A stretch of DNA of 64,000 nucleotides, from assembly GCF_013393905.1 (NCBI RefSeq), contig NZ_CP040272.1, positions 930,001 through 994,000 of the forward strand. Direction: 5' to 3'. The stretch is from Nostoc sp. C052. GTDB taxonomy: Bacteria; Cyanobacteriota; Cyanobacteriia; Cyanobacteriales; Nostocaceae. Numbering within the stretch: position 1 is the stretch's first letter; the number at the start of each line of letters is the position of its first letter. Below the pieces are notes generated by a model. That model saw nothing but the letters and a program-made list of their open reading frames with translations. It did not search any database and had not been told where the DNA came from. Positions 27,981 to 36,474 of this stretch are shown here, one piece after another. The position numbers and the translations under genes were made by a program.

Positions 27981-28015
27981 CAAGTCTGTGCTGAAGAAAA
28001 TTCGCACATCATAAC

Positions 28016-28222
28016 CTATTTATTTATCTGTTTTAGCGCCGATGCTGAGGGATACTGACCAGATGCAATTAAAGCTTGTCGTTCTAGAAGTCTTTCATCG
28101 CTGTTAAAATCTAGGATACGTGCGGTAACTTCACCGATATCTGTTTTATGCACAATTACAGCCTCATCTAGTCGAAAATGCTCACCCCAAAAGTCTCTGC
28201 GTGGGTTAAAAAATAAAAAACC
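28016..28222 (-). pseudogene. HNH endonuclease 3' fragment (copy B)
   Basis: Encodes FFNPRRDFWGEHFRLDEAVI, VHKTDIGEVTARILDFNSD and ERQALIASGQYPSASALKQI, the C-terminal third of the HNH gene at 25431-25840. The catalytic HNH part is deleted, and the fragment is joined directly to the end of the partner gene at 28230. Confidence 0.8.
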
Positions 28223-28229
28223 GTACAAG

Positions 28230-28385
28230 TTAGCCTTCAGTTCTTGCGCGGTAAACGAGATTCTCTAAACGTTCTTTGGCTGAATCCGAGAGTTTGAAAT
28301 CGATAACGCTTTGGGGAGTAGTGCCAGCAGCAATAAACTCTATAATTTCCTCGTAGACTTTGGTTGTATTTACAGATGTAGTCAT
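28230..28385 (-). CDS. Truncated HNH-partner protein, 51 residues
   Basis: MTTSVNTTKVYEEIIEFIAA, then GTTPQSVIDFKLSDSAKERL and ENLVYRARTEG before TAA. Similar in kind to the partner encoded at 9326-9727, but it ends early where a deletion joins it to the HNH fragment. Full-length versions, as I know them, continue for ~25 more residues. It may be non-functional. Confidence 0.6.
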   Translation of the reverse strand: MTTSVNTTKVYEEIIEFIAAGTTPQSVIDFKLSDSAKERLENLVYRARTEG

Positions 28386-28436
28386 GAGATTACCTATTTT
28401 TATTTAATTTTACTAATTTAGATGGGATAACCAGAA

Positions 28437-28515
28437 AGACCCTCATGTAGAGACGCGATTTATCGCGTCTGAAAAACTAGCACGTTAGACGCGATAAATC
28501 GTCGTCTCTACAGGA
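28437..28515. repeat. Palindromic GTAGAGACGCGAT dispersed repeat
   Basis: TAGAGACGCGATTTATCGCG and its inverted partner CGCGATAAATCGTCGTCTC flank a short spacer. Related half-copies occur at about 52438-52464 and 60404-60428. Confidence 0.75.
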
Positions 28516-28524
28516 ATATTCTCG

Positions 28525-31500
28525 TCAATTATTGCTTAATTGTGCCAACTTCTTCTGAGCAAATTCCCGCACTTGCTCATCTGGGTCATTCTCTGCGCGA
28601 TCGCGCAACAGTGGCAAAGTCTGGTCATGCTGAGGAAATTGCTTGATAATTATCTCCAGTGCAATGCGCCGAGGATTAGTTTCATGCTCTTGCTTGCGCT
28701 CAAAGGGGTTATAAATAGCGCAGTTGTGGTAGATGTTAAACAACTCAGGCTGATATTTAAAGTATTTAGCTAATTCTCGGACTGCTACACCTCGCACATA
28801 GTTGTCATCATCATGGATAGCGAGTTCTTTGAGAAAGAATTTGGTATCGGGGTCATCTTTGAAGTTCTTCGCTAATTCTTGGATTGCTACACGTTGCACA
28901 TAGTTGTCATCATCATGGGTAGCGCGTTCTTTGAGGAAGAATTTGGTGTCGGGGTCATCTTTGAAGTTCTTCGCTAATTCTCGGACTGCTACACATCGCA
29001 CGTCGTTTTCATCATCATGGGTAGCGCGTTCTTTGAGAAAGAATTTGGTGTCGGGGTCATCTTTGAAGTTCTTCGCTAATTCTCGGACTGCTGCACCTCG
29101 TACATCGTTGTCATCATCCTGGGTAGCACGTTCTTTGAGAAAGAATTTGGTGTCGGGGTCATCTTTGAAATTCTTCGCTAATTCTTCGACTGCTGTATGT
29201 CGCACATCCCAGTTATCATCCTGGGTAGCGCGTTCTTGGAGCCAGGTTTTAGTGTCGGAAGATTCTTGCCAGGTCGTTGCAATTGCTGTGACTGCTTGAG
29301 TGCAAATTTCATGAAATACTTTAGCTTCTTCATCTCGATGGGGGACGTAATAGTACCAAAGATCATATTTAGTTAAGGCTTTTAGCTTGTCAAGTAATAG
29401 AGTAGCCGTTGACGCGATCGCCGAGCGATTTCTCACCTCTGCAAGACACTTAGCCGCTAAAAAAAGATTAACAAACTTTTCCTCTTCGCCATCTTGCGCC
29501 ATTAAATAATCAAGAATCTCGCCAACAAATCTTGGCTCAATCATTCCCGCAATTAGCAGCAACACTTCATGCCAACTTTCATCTTGCCAGTGCTTGCCAA
29601 AAACTTCAGTTTTTAGAGACTCAATTGAAAGATTGCGTTCTTTCTCAAACTGCCAGACAAACTCCGAAGCACAAAAATATTCCAAGAATGTCCGATGCAC
29701 AAAAGCATAATAATCTGCACCCAGGAAACACAACATAAAGTTGCGAGTCCGCAGTTGATTAATCATCACCCGCGCAGCTTCTCTGGGTTTATCAAATTCT
29801 ATGGTTTTGAGATAGTCAGTCAGAACTTTGACTAAATCATTTTCATTCATCAAATTCCCTGCCAAATCTTTCTCCCCAGTTTGCATAAGATAAGCTACCT
29901 TACGCAGCATCGCTTGCTTATCTTTATAATTAATAGTCTTGGGATCTAACCTCTTATCTTCTGTCAAAGCACGTTCCACATCCCATTGATGTAGCAGTAC
30001 CCGCGATGCTTGATCGTAAAGTGTAGCTCTATCTCTTGGTAGCTCTTGATTACGATTAAGAATTGCCATCATCGTCAACAGCAGAGGATTTCCTGCCAAT
30101 TCTGCAATAGATTTGGAAGCTTCAATTCCTCTTTGTAGCCGTTCCCGTTTTCTCACTTTATCTACTGCATCGGTAAAAGTTAACTCATGCCAACGGTAGA
30201 TAAAATCCTGAATTTGTTCTGAGTCTAAATCTTGTAAGATAAAGTGGCGAAACTCAGCATTAAGCAATCGTTGCGGTTTATAGCCAATAATCCGAGAAGT
30301 GACAATTACCTGCACATCAGGATAGTCATTAGTAAAGCGATGAATATCAGTAATTATATCCTCTCGCTTACCAGGGTCAAATACCTCATCCAAACCATCA
30401 AACATCACTAAGGCATTACCAGCTTTTAATTGTTTATCTAGTTCAAGTTGATTGAGATGATGAACAGCACCACTACATTGATGAAAAAATTCTAGAAAAT
30501 TATTGCACTCTTTATCTTCCCATCGCCGCATATAAGTGCGTAACTCAATTAGCAATGGAATTGGTAATGAGATAACATTATTCAGTGGAGACTCAGCCCA
30601 ATTCAAAGCCAGAAATTGCAACAATGTAGACTTACCTGAACCAGGATCGCCCAAAATCACAAGATATTTATAATCTTGCTTTTTATTGACAACATCTAAA
30701 ACTGAACGGATCGGCTGTTCAAAATAAATCCGTTTGTGGCGTTCTAATTCTTCTAATTCCACTTCTGCTTCTACTTGGTCAGTTTCTCGCAGCCGTCTAA
30801 GATGTTCTTTAGGTAGTTCGTGAACTTGTGCTAAAACTTGATGAGTTTCCCGGACATTTTGAGCAGTAAAAATCCGCCATAATTTCAGTTCGTTATAGGC
30901 ATAGCCGCTAGTATCTAAGCTATCTAATTTGAGATTGCCATAGCGTTCGCGGATTCCTTCTTGATATTTAACTAAATTAAAATCTACAATAACACCAGCA
31001 ATTTCTTTGGTATTGATTTCAATATCAGATAACTTTTGTAATTCTAAGATATGGTGTAAATCTTTTGAATCTAAAAGAAGTTCTTGGACTTGTGTTAAAT
31101 ACTGCTCTGTAATTGATTGCCAGTTAAATTTAGATGGCAGAGGTTTTAATTGCAACCTGTTCCAACTATCTTCTAGGGTTTTAGCGTCTAGAGATTCACA
31201 ATTAATATCAAAAGCCTGACCAAGAATTTCTGTAACCGATTTATCGCTGATAAATTTCTGGATGTCTGTGGTGTACTCTTTAATCTCAGTTTCAGCAAGT
31301 TTGCAACGAACCTTTAACTGCTGCTGCATGAGTTGCAAAAATTCCTTTAAGGCTTTACCAGCAGCAATTTCTATGTCTTCCTTCTTAAGTTTCTGGAAAA
31401 TCTTGCCAGGGATGCCTTTTAATAAATCTTTAGCCCAATCTTTAGCAGCATCCTTGGCTAAGTTTTCCAGAATGGGTTTAAAAATCAACCCGGCGGCCTG

Positions 31501-31533
31501 AGTTACACCCCACATAGCTAACCAGTCCAGCAT
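28525..31533 (-). CDS. NACHT-domain NTPase with C-terminal HEAT-like repeats
   Basis: 1002 residues from ATG 31533 (MLDWLAMWGVTQAAGLIF), preferred over GTG 31575. The N-terminal ~260 residues are helical. The NACHT module shows Walker A LVILGDPGSGKSTLLQF (~295), Walker B ALVMFDGLDEV (~378) and the sensor VIVTSRIIGY. After a winged-helix/linker region (NPLLLTMMAILNRN, FVHRTFLEYFCASEF), five to six 34-residue HEAT-like repeats follow (AVRELAKNFKDDPDTKFFLK), encoded by near-identical 102-bp units at 28853-29260. This NLR-like architecture is used in bacterial phage defence (bNACHT/Avs type) and in signalling; here no defence partner is adjacent. Function is inferred from architecture only. Confidence 0.88.
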   Translation of the reverse strand: MLDWLAMWGVTQAAGLIFKPILENLAKDAAKDWAKDLLKGIPGKIFQKLKKEDIEIAAGKALKEFLQLMQQQLKVRCKLAETEIKEYTTDIQKFISDKSVTEILGQAFDINCESLDAKTLEDSWNRLQLKPLPSKFNWQSITEQYLTQVQELLLDSKDLHHILELQKLSDIEINTKEIAGVIVDFNLVKYQEGIRERYGNLKLDSLDTSGYAYNELKLWRIFTAQNVRETHQVLAQVHELPKEHLRRLRETDQVEAEVELEELERHKRIYFEQPIRSVLDVVNKKQDYKYLVILGDPGSGKSTLLQFLALNWAESPLNNVISLPIPLLIELRTYMRRWEDKECNNFLEFFHQCSGAVHHLNQLELDKQLKAGNALVMFDGLDEVFDPGKREDIITDIHRFTNDYPDVQVIVTSRIIGYKPQRLLNAEFRHFILQDLDSEQIQDFIYRWHELTFTDAVDKVRKRERLQRGIEASKSIAELAGNPLLLTMMAILNRNQELPRDRATLYDQASRVLLHQWDVERALTEDKRLDPKTINYKDKQAMLRKVAYLMQTGEKDLAGNLMNENDLVKVLTDYLKTIEFDKPREAARVMINQLRTRNFMLCFLGADYYAFVHRTFLEYFCASEFVWQFEKERNLSIESLKTEVFGKHWQDESWHEVLLLIAGMIEPRFVGEILDYLMAQDGEEEKFVNLFLAAKCLAEVRNRSAIASTATLLLDKLKALTKYDLWYYYVPHRDEEAKVFHEICTQAVTAIATTWQESSDTKTWLQERATQDDNWDVRHTAVEELAKNFKDDPDTKFFLKERATQDDDNDVRGAAVRELAKNFKDDPDTKFFLKERATHDDENDVRCVAVRELAKNFKDDPDTKFFLKERATHDDDNYVQRVAIQELAKNFKDDPDTKFFLKELAIHDDDNYVRGVAVRELAKYFKYQPELFNIYHNCAIYNPFERKQEHETNPRRIALEIIIKQFPQHDQTLPLLRDRAENDPDEQVREFAQKKLAQLSNN

Positions 31534-31575
31534 AATACTCGCTTCTGTTGAGAGTTTGATTACGAGTATATCCAC

Positions 31576-32163
31576 TAGCTGGAGTAATGTTTCCGAATTT
31601 CAGGGTGATTGCAGAAATATCACAGGTATCTGGAAAACCTCTGCCTAAATCTCTCTTTTAAGATACAAGGTTGAATGGAGGCTTTGCGTAACCCAACATC
31701 CTGATATATGTTGGGTTGCGCTCCGCTCCACCCAACCTACGTCTAATGTACTATTTTAAGCTTGCCACGCCAGTAGGGTGCGTTATGGACACGCCAAAAT
31801 AACAAATGCGATCAGACTACTAGTTCTTATCAAGGATATGTGTGCTTAATAACTGTACGAATTTTACCCGCTTCAATCAATTTCTTGACTTAGAACTCCG
31901 TTAACAAGTTTTGAGTCAAAGAATATAACTAACGAAGTATTGCAAAAACTAGTACCCCTGAGTAAGCTTCTTTCAAAGGGACTTCCAAATAAAAAAATAT
32001 TCAACTACTTCTTGTGGGGTAAGCGTGAGGTATTGCCCGGCTTCGGCTAAGGGCAGGCCAGATCCAGGTATAGTTTATTTGTAAATCCCTAACTCTCAAA
32101 AAATCGATCAACTGAGAGTTATGTGTAATATACATCACTACCATAATAGAAGGAAGTTCAAAA
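31576..32163. other. Intergenic region with dispersed repeat and PQQ-gene leader
   Basis: 31690-31717 holds a perfect AACCCAACAT/ATGTTGGGTT inverted pair, part of a repeat (TTTGCGTAACCCAAC...CCACCCAACCTAC) that recurs at about 52335-52370 and 52490-52530. A hairpin AACTCTCA (32091-32098)/TGAGAGTT (32113-32120) sits before the dehydrogenase gene. No gene is seen. Confidence 0.6.
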
Positions 32164-34077
32164 ATGGGTGTGTTTTTCCTAAATCCAACACAGATGTTCG
32201 GACGTATACTATCCGCATCGCTAGTTAGTGTTATCGCCTCACTTACTAGTTTGATATCCTTAGAAGTTTTTCCTACCGCAGCTTTCGGTCAACTCCCAGA
32301 TGCATCTGTTGAAACCAAGCTGACAGTGCCTAATACAATGAGCTATACGCCCTTTAATATTAACCGTTACTTGAAAGTGCCGCCTAACTTTTCTGTTTCT
32401 GTTTATGCTCGCATTCCGCAAGCGCGCTTTATGGCAGTTGCTCCCAATGGGGATCTTTTAGTGTCGCAGCCCAGTTTGGGTAAAGTTGTAATCGTAAGGC
32501 CAAATGGCACTAATGACCCAATTATTTCTGACTTCGTAACAGGTCTACGCAAACCGCACGACATTGTATTTCACACCATTGACAACACCACATACATTTA
32601 TATCTCTGAGAGTCATCAAATTAACCGCTTCATCTACAACTCTGGAGATATAACCGCGCAGAATCGCGAAGTTGTCGTAGCTGGTTTACCAGACAGCAGC
32701 ACAGCCGAACTCAGAGGTGCTTATGGTCACGAACTAAAAAATATCGCACTCGATGCCAATCATAAACTGTACGTGTCGATCGCTTCTACATGCAATGCTT
32801 GTACGCAAGATACCGTTAGTAACCCCAAGCGCGGCGCGATTTACCAATACAACGCAGATGGAAGTAATCAACGGCTTTTTGCTCAAGGTTTACGCAATGC
32901 CGAAGGATTAGCATTCTTACCTAACACAAATGACCTTTGGGTAGTCGTTAATAATCGAGATAATATCGCCTATCCCTTCAACGATGGTAGTGGCAATTAC
33001 GGAAATATTATTCCGTCCTACGTTGACAACCACCCACCAGAGGAGTTTACGAAAGTCCGAGATGGCGGTAATTACGGTTGGCCATTTTGCAACCCCAATC
33101 CTGACACGCCAAATGGCCTCAACAATATGCCCTTTGACCGCGACTATCAGTTTAATGCTGATGGACATGTTAATTGCGATGCGATGGATAGGATTACCAA
33201 GGGTATCCAAGCTCATTCGGCTCCCTTGGGACTAACATTCTTACAAAATACCAATTTTCCTAGTCTGTACTCAAATGGGGTAGTGACGGGGTTACATGGT
33301 TCATGGAATCGGCAGACAAAAACGGGCTACAAAATTGCTTACTTTCCTTGGAACACTACGATACAGACCCCAGGAGAAGAGATAGATTTAGTCAGTGGTT
33401 GGGTAGTTCCAGCAACACAAGAAACTTGGGGACGACCTGTGGATATGGTAGTCGATCCACAAGGTAATTTGTTAATTTCTGATGATTACAGCGGTACTAT
33501 TTACAAGCTCTCCTACAATGTGTCGTCTACGCTACCACAAGTTAAGGTCTATAGAGATCAGAATTTTGCTGGAGTTTCCCAGTCTTTTCCGACAACTCCA
33601 GGAGTATACAAAGCTAACGAAGGTGGCTTAAATATTGTTGGTAATGACGCTATTAGCTCATTACGTGTACCACCAAATACAGTGGTACGTGTGTGCCAAC
33701 ATGAAACTGGTGGTCTATGCCGTGAGTTTAGTGCTGGTGATTATAGTTATGTTGGAAATGACTTGGATAACATAATATCGTTTATCGAGGTCAATCCTTC
33801 CTCCACGTCGTCACCACAAGTTGAGGTCTATAGAGATCAGAATTTTGCTGGAGTTTCCCAGTCTTTTCCGACAACTCCAGGAGTATACAAAGCTAACGAA
33901 GGTGGCTTAAATATTGTTGGTAATGACAGTATTAGCTCATTACGTGTACCACCAAATACAGTGGTACGTGTGTGCCAAAATGAAACTGGTGGACTATGCC
34001 GTGAGTTTAGTGCTGGTGATTATAGTTACATTGGAAATGACTTGGATAACATAATATCGTTTATCGAGGTCAAGTAG
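32164..34077 (+). CDS. Exported PQQ-type sugar dehydrogenase with two C-terminal crystallin-like domains
   Basis: 637 residues, a paralogue of the gene at 23387 with the same signal peptide pattern (GRILSASLVSVIASLTSL) and the same propeller motifs (FMAVAPNGDLLVSQPS, AYGHELKNIALDANHK, GGNYGWPFCNPNPD). The C-terminus carries two copies of a 93-residue crystallin/I36-like module, each beginning VYRDQNFAGVSQSFPTTPGV and containing VRVCQNETGGLCREFSAGD. The DNA of the two copies (offset 279 bases from 33541 and 33820) is almost identical, so the duplication is recent and in frame. Ca2+ or polysaccharide binding by the module is possible. Upstream leader and ribosome site match the paralogue. Confidence 0.88.
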   Translation: MGVFFLNPTQMFGRILSASLVSVIASLTSLISLEVFPTAAFGQLPDASVETKLTVPNTMSYTPFNINRYLKVPPNFSVSVYARIPQARFMAVAPNGDLLVSQPSLGKVVIVRPNGTNDPIISDFVTGLRKPHDIVFHTIDNTTYIYISESHQINRFIYNSGDITAQNREVVVAGLPDSSTAELRGAYGHELKNIALDANHKLYVSIASTCNACTQDTVSNPKRGAIYQYNADGSNQRLFAQGLRNAEGLAFLPNTNDLWVVVNNRDNIAYPFNDGSGNYGNIIPSYVDNHPPEEFTKVRDGGNYGWPFCNPNPDTPNGLNNMPFDRDYQFNADGHVNCDAMDRITKGIQAHSAPLGLTFLQNTNFPSLYSNGVVTGLHGSWNRQTKTGYKIAYFPWNTTIQTPGEEIDLVSGWVVPATQETWGRPVDMVVDPQGNLLISDDYSGTIYKLSYNVSSTLPQVKVYRDQNFAGVSQSFPTTPGVYKANEGGLNIVGNDAISSLRVPPNTVVRVCQHETGGLCREFSAGDYSYVGNDLDNIISFIEVNPSSTSSPQVEVYRDQNFAGVSQSFPTTPGVYKANEGGLNIVGNDSISSLRVPPNTVVRVCQNETGGLCREFSAGDYSYIGNDLDNIISFIEVK

Positions 34078-34457
34078 CACCAAATTTGCAAAGACAATTT
34101 GGGATGTTCTTCTGTTTTAGCTAACCAACTACTAACTGTTGACGCTCGTTCATCAGTATATACAAGTCTGCCTTTTGAACTAAACCATAACTCCAGAGGT
34201 AGCAAAACTTTGAATAACAGCATTTCGGCTGACTTGCAGAGTCTTTATTTGCAATTAGCTGGAAACTGCACTGTCTACGACGGGCTGTGACGCTCTCTGC
34301 GTTCGCGCAGCGTGTCGTAGACAGACGCTAAAAGCGTAGCTTGCTTACCTGTAAGGGTACGCAGACTCGCTATCGGCATCGTATGGGATTTAACAAGGAT
34401 GCTAGGCGCAGTCAGAAATTTCCTAAAATGGAAATATCAGTCTAAAACTACACTTGT
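34078..34457. other. Intergenic region with TCTACGACGGGC-type repeat
   Basis: About 34272-34345 has CTGTCTACGACGGGCTGTGA, then GCGTTCGCGCAGCGTGTCGT and AGACAGACGCTAAAAGCGTA, an inverted arrangement. Similar CTACGACGGGC blocks occur near 45290, 45340, 45465 and 46905. No gene is supported. Confidence 0.6.
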
Positions 34458-34737
34458 ATGCCAGCTAGAGACCCATATCACAACAATGTCAAAAATGCTT
34501 TGATTAAAGACCCGCGATCGCTATTTGTGGATGGATCTAGGTTGGGATGGCGATCGCCGTATTCATGGCTGTCTGGTTCATATTGACCTGATTGATGGCA
34601 AAATCTGGATTCAACGGGATGGCACGGAAGAAGGCATTGCTGCCGATTTAGAACGGGCTGGAATTCCTAAAGAACACATTGTTCTGGGGTTTCGTTCACC
34701 GGAGTTAAGACCTTACACTGGCTATGCAGTTGCTTAA
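34458..34737 (+). pseudogene. xisH-xisI deletion scar
   Basis: ATG 34458 opens MPARDPYHNNVKNALIKD, the start of XisH-type proteins. After about 18 codons, at a GCGATCGC octamer (34514-34521), the sequence switches to a frame reading YLWMDLGWDGDRRIHG, HIDLIDGKIWIQRDGTEEGI and IVLGFRSPELRPYTGYAVA, the C-terminal half of XisI. The rest of xisH and the start of xisI are missing. In Anabaena PCC 7120, XisH and XisI are needed for excision of the fdxN element, though most cyanobacterial homologues are not linked to it. The XisI-like part alone (ATG 34525) could encode 70 residues. Confidence 0.85.
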
Positions 34738-34759
34738 AAGTTAACACGGAACATTCTCT

Positions 34760-35338
34760 TTATTCTTCAGTGGTAAATACAACACCTTCATACAGCAATT
34801 CAATCGGACACTCAAATTCAATACTCGATAAGGTGACGATATCTCCAGCCGTGTAGGGATAGTAAAACCACATCCTACCCTCACCCCGACAGTAACGCTC
34901 AACGGAGATTTGTTCCGAGTCAATCAAGATATACTCTTGCAAACTGGGGATTCTCAGGTAATAAGTAAATTTTTCACCCCGATCCTTCGCGCTTGTACCT
35001 GGGGAAAGAACTTCGGCAATTAACTTCGGATGTTGAATAAAGTTGCGGGCATTAAGGTCTTCAGGGTCGCAACTGACAATAACATCAGGATAATAGTAGC
35101 GACTTTGGGGAGTGAGTTGCATTTTCACGTCTAACACATTCACTCGACAACCCCTGGAACGCAAATGAGGGTACAAAGGTCTGTAGAGATTTAGCGCTAT
35201 GTCGTTATGGGGAATTGTACCGCCTGTCATAGCAAACACTTCGCCATTTGCATATTCGTAGCGAAGGTCTTGCTGAGGTTCCCATTCGAGATACTCCTCA
35301 ACGGTCATTTTGGGCGGCTGTTGGGAAATGGCTATCAT
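34760..35338 (-). CDS. Uma2 family endonuclease-like protein
   Basis: 192 residues: KMTVEEYLEWEPQQDLRYEY, ANGEVFAMTGGTIPHNDIAL, YYYPDVIVSCDPEDLNARNF, LIAEVLSPGTSAKDRGEKFT and IPSLQEYILIDSEQISVERY. These match the Uma2/DUF820 family with the restriction-like E, D and E-x-L positions. The 3' end is near the XisI remnant on the other strand. Biological role is unproven; the family is among the most abundant in Nostoc genomes. Confidence 0.9.
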   Translation of the reverse strand: MIAISQQPPKMTVEEYLEWEPQQDLRYEYANGEVFAMTGGTIPHNDIALNLYRPLYPHLRSRGCRVNVLDVKMQLTPQSRYYYPDVIVSCDPEDLNARNFIQHPKLIAEVLSPGTSAKDRGEKFTYYLRIPSLQEYILIDSEQISVERYCRGEGRMWFYYPYTAGDIVTLSSIEFECPIELLYEGVVFTTEE

Positions 35339-35447
35339 AACTTAAGATTTTTTCACGTTTGGTTTGATTGTAGCCAAATAGTATCAGCAACAAAGGGCGG
35401 TATCTGGACAACCTCTATCCTATTAAGAAGAAATATTTTAAATTTTG

Positions 35448-35477
35448 CCCCTTCCCGTGTTGGGAATGGGGTTTTTT
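35448..35477 (+). terminator. Terminator-like hairpin 1 upstream of nifB
   Basis: CCCCTTCCC (35448-35456), five-base loop, GGGAATGGGG (35462-35471, one bulged A), then TTTTTT. Reads as an intrinsic terminator on the plus strand although no plus-strand gene precedes it closely. Confidence 0.65.
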
Positions 35478-35804
35478 GCTAAGGTTTGTAGTGAGCAATT
35501 CAGAAAAATCATTGCGATCGCTCAATCATGTTAGATTATAGTTTGTTGTTTCTCCTAAACACAAAATCCGACAGTTTACTACCCATCTCCTCATTGTGGG
35601 AATGAAAAAAAGAAGTTAAAAGTTAAGTTTTTTGAAAATGATATGCAGCAACACACCTATTTTCATTGCCTCACATCGCTGATCAGACAAGACTTAGAAC
35701 CACAATTGAACATCATTGTCAAAGCAAAAATTAAATAAATATGAATTGCATTTTTACCCTGAAAAAAATGATATGTTAGATACAGAATTGAATTTCGCAC
35801 GTTT

Positions 35805-35838
35805 CTGGAGTAGAACGATGTAGACTACTCCAGTTTTT
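35805..35838 (+). terminator. Terminator-like hairpin 2 upstream of nifB
   Basis: Perfect 9-bp stem CTGGAGTAG (35805-35813) / CTACTCCAG (35825-35833), 11-base loop, then TTTTT. Could end a small RNA or attenuate the nifB leader. Confidence 0.65.
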
Positions 35839-35950
35839 CACCCTCAAACCCTTGTCATTTCTTGCTTTTGACGGAACTTGAGGGCAATCTGAGTACACAT
35901 TTAAATAACCCAAACCTAGTTTCAATTTAGTTAAAGTTATTGCTAGGATT

Positions 35951-36098
35951 GGGTTTTGGCTGAGTACAAAGAAATCCTGAACCCCTATCTATAAACACTA
36001 GAACCCCAACCAAAAAATACTAGAACCCCTACCTGAAAAAAACTTTTTTAATTCTTGTAACGCTTGAAGAATTAGGGTTTTTAGTATTTGAGTACAAA
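35951..36098 (+). promoter_or_regulatory. Direct-repeat cluster upstream of nifB, candidate activator site
   Basis: Three adjacent 22-bp units start at 35976, 35998 and 36020, each with the core TGAACCCC or AGAACCCC followed by an A-rich end. The set is bracketed by two copies of a GGGTTTTxG...TGAGTACAAA block (about 35951-35970 and 36065-36096). The 22-bp period places the cores on one face of the helix. A binding site for a nif activator such as CnfR is a hypothesis. Confidence 0.5.
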
Positions 36099-36474
36099 AG
36101 TAATAAATCCAATAAATTCTATCCTAGAGAGACGCAACATCTGGCTGGGAGACGGCTGCTATAAATCTTATATCGCCAATCACCTAACGCTCTGAAACAA
36201 AACAAAGCGAAGGGTGAGTGGAGGGATGACATAGCACCATGCCTGAAGTGAAGAGAAGTCGCGGCTGTAAGCACAAATTCTACCCAAGAACCGAACGTTG
36301 ACACACACCAGCCGAACATCAGATATCTATCGCCTGCTTTACTTGAAAACAAGTCGCCCGAACCCAAGGGTTTGCAGGCAGTGTGAAAGACGCGACTTCA
36401 ATTCTGGGCATCGAAGAGTAGCAACAGCATCTCCCACAGTGGCAGCCAAGTCCACCGACCTTTTGCGAAACTCA

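Larger units (their letters stand above)
35339..36474. other. Long upstream region of nifB
   Basis: 1.1 kb without a supported gene, holding two terminator-like hairpins and a set of direct repeats annotated separately. The unusually long interval fits a long nifB leader; in Anabaena the nifB promoter drives nifB-fdxN-nifS-nifU. Confidence 0.6.

Noticed and set aside
28904..29299. A 131-codon plus-strand reading frame opposite the HEAT repeats
   Set aside because: It is the mirror of the 102-bp repeat units of the NACHT gene; its peptide is the same repeat in a Ser/Arg-rich antisense frame and has no independent support.
36298..36474. Longer NifB start adding 59 residues
   Set aside because: The extra part is Arg/Cys/Ser-rich and unlike NifB N-termini; ATG 36475 gives MTSPSTRLLNS, consistent with cyanobacterial NifB.
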